Of a stretch of DNA of 64,000 nt, positions 63,118-64,000 are shown one piece after another. Numbering within the stretch: the first letter of the stretch is position 1; each line of letters begins with the position of its first letter. The translations under genes were made by a program, and so were the position numbers. The notes under the pieces were generated by a model, which searched no databases, had not been told where the DNA came from, and saw only the letters and a program-made list of their open reading frames with translations. This DNA is from Deltaproteobacteria bacterium (GTDB lineage Bacteria > Myxococcota_A > Polyangia > Haliangiales > JADYYK01), in contig JADYYK010000158.1 in the NCBI GenBank assembly GCA_020853705.1, positions 1 to 64,000 of the forward strand. Direction: 5' to 3'.

Positions 63118-64000
63118 CTAGTCCTTGATCTCGCGCAGGAACGCCGCCGCCTCCTCGGGCGAGGTCGGGTTGATGTAGAAGCCCGAGCCCCACTCGAAGC
63201 CCGCCACCGTGGACAGCGTCGGCATGATCTCGATGTGCCAGTGGTAGGTCGCGCTCTCTGGCTCGTTGAGCGGCTGGTTGTGCAGCATGAAGTTGTAGGG
63301 CGGGTCGTCCAGCGCCAGGTTGAGCTTGCGCAGCGTGACCCGCATGGCGTTGGCCAGCTCGGCGTACTCGCTGCGGCGCACGTCCTCGAACGACGAGTCG
63401 TGGTGCTTGGGCAGGATCCAGGTCTCGAACGGGAACTTGGGCGCGTAGGGCTCGATGACCACGAACGAGGCGTTCTCGTAGACCACGCGGCGGCGCTCGG
63501 CCAGCTCCTGGCGCACGATGTCGCAGAACACGCAGCGCTCCTTGAAGGCGAAGTAGGCGCGCGCGCCCTCCATCTCCTCGAGCACCGTCTTGGGCACGAC
63601 GGGCAGCGCGATCAGCTGCGAGTGCGGGTGCTCCAGCGACGCCCCCGCGGCGCGTCCGTGGTTCTTGAAGATCATGATGTACTTGAAGCGGTTGTCGCGG
63701 CGCAGATCCAGGATGCGATCGCGATAGGCCCAGAACACCGGCTCGATCTCGGCCTCACTGAGCCCCGCCAGCTGCTGGCCATGGTGGGGCGTCTCGATGA
63801 TGACCTCGTGCGCACCGATGCCCTGCATGCGGTCATAGACGCCGTCGCCGGCGCGATCCAGGCTGCCCTCGACGCGCAGCGCGGGGAACTTGTTGGGCAC
63901 CACGCGCAGGGTCCAGCCCGGGCCGTTGGCCGGCCCCTGCGGCCGGTAGGCCAGCACCTCGCGCGGGGTCTTGTCCTCGTGGCCGGGGCAGAACGGGCAC
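63118..64000 (-). CDS. galT: Galactose-1-phosphate uridylyltransferase (5' end outside window)
   Basis: A partial protein: about 294 codons are visible and the N-terminus is cut by the window end. The translated edge reads CPFCPGHEDKTPREVLAYRP, which is the N-terminal metal-binding region, so only the first 20-40 residues are probably missing. ASLEHPHSQLIALPVVP carries the H-P-H catalytic motif (the second His is the nucleophile), and CVFC and the late HWHIEIMPTL are also present. It transfers UMP from UDP-glucose to galactose-1-phosphate, or a related sugar phosphate. It lies upstream of glgA on the same strand. Confidence 0.93.
   Translation of the reverse strand, partial: CPFCPGHEDKTPREVLAYRPQGPANGPGWTLRVVPNKFPALRVEGSLDRAGDGVYDRMQGIGAHEVIIETPHHGQQLAGLSEAEIEPVFWAYRDRILDLRRDNRFKYIMIFKNHGRAAGASLEHPHSQLIALPVVPKTVLEEMEGARAYFAFKERCVFCDIVRQELAERRRVVYENASFVVIEPYAPKFPFETWILPKHHDSSFEDVRRSEYAELANAMRVTLRKLNLALDDPPYNFMLHNQPLNEPESATYHWHIEIMPTLSTVAGFEWGSGFYINPTSPEEAAAFLREIKD

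Overview
The window is about 70% G+C with dense, mostly leftward, tightly overlapping genes, frequent GTG starts, many lipoproteins with lipoboxes and many Ala/Arg-rich low-complexity proteins. Gene content (double-FHA zinc-ribbon proteins, PilZ, Cys-rich lipoproteins, an Ehr-type complex-I relative, a Wzx/Wzy-style exopolysaccharide cluster, a GH57 branching enzyme) fits a myxobacterium (Myxococcota, probably the Polyangia/Haliangiales side). That assignment is inference; no rRNA is present.

Layout. 0.1-1.6 kb: DUF1385 membrane protein and ribosomal protein L31 (rpmE). 1.7-4.4 kb: two surface lipoproteins. 4.5-11.9 kb: a six-gene operon for a membrane complex of the group-4 hydrogenase/complex-I family, whose large subunit lacks all four NiFe-ligating cysteines (an Ehr-type complex). 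12.1-13.3 kb: rho. rho, rpmE and DUF1385 are normally neighbours; here about 10 kb separates them and both edges carry an unusual palindrome family. 13.5-19.6 kb: acylphosphatase, lipoproteins, a thioesterase, and a methyltransferase fused to a long coiled coil. 19.6-20.6 kb: a repeat-rich pocket with one four-helix-bundle (S23-like) gene bracketed by inverted hexanucleotide tracts. 20.6-27.5 kb: a seven-gene leftward operon ribF-DUF4912-GH57 branching enzyme-dapA-dapB-murQ-anmK (FAD/FMN, glucan branching, diaminopimelate synthesis, peptidoglycan recycling). 27.6-36.4 kb: a membrane protein, a penicillin-acylase-family protein, a lipoprotein behind a perfect FNR-type palindrome, glutamate dehydrogenase, an RsmB-type rRNA methyltransferase, and an S51 peptidase. 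36.4-43.6 kb: a glycosyltransferase-deacetylase fusion, a DUF4091 protein with an in-frame Ser-Thr tract, a lipoprotein hydrolase, and PilZ. 43.6-49.0 kb: an exopolysaccharide operon (outer-membrane barrel, Wzz-type polymerisation protein, degenerate BY-kinase-like ATPase, GT4). 49.0-52.8 kb: apbE, thiO, a TVP38/DedA-like membrane protein, and paired MaoC-type hydratases. 52.9-64 kb: a TIG lipoprotein, two double-FHA proteins, a 1,367-aa TPR/HEAT protein, an orphan SpoA (SctQ/FliN-like) protein, glgA, and galT (cut by the window end).

The most unusual material is at the DNA level. Four perfect palindromes begin with CAAT, end with ATTG and are joined to a TCCGG(C/T)TCC tail. In two genes (rho and a double-FHA gene) the last codons are themselves one arm of the palindrome. 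Several short-hexamer tandem tracts (GAGCAC, GGAACC and GGAGGC families) lie in intergenic regions, one lies in frame inside a gene, and two bracket the four-helix-bundle gene in inverted orientation. No tRNA, rRNA, CRISPR array or IS transposase was seen.
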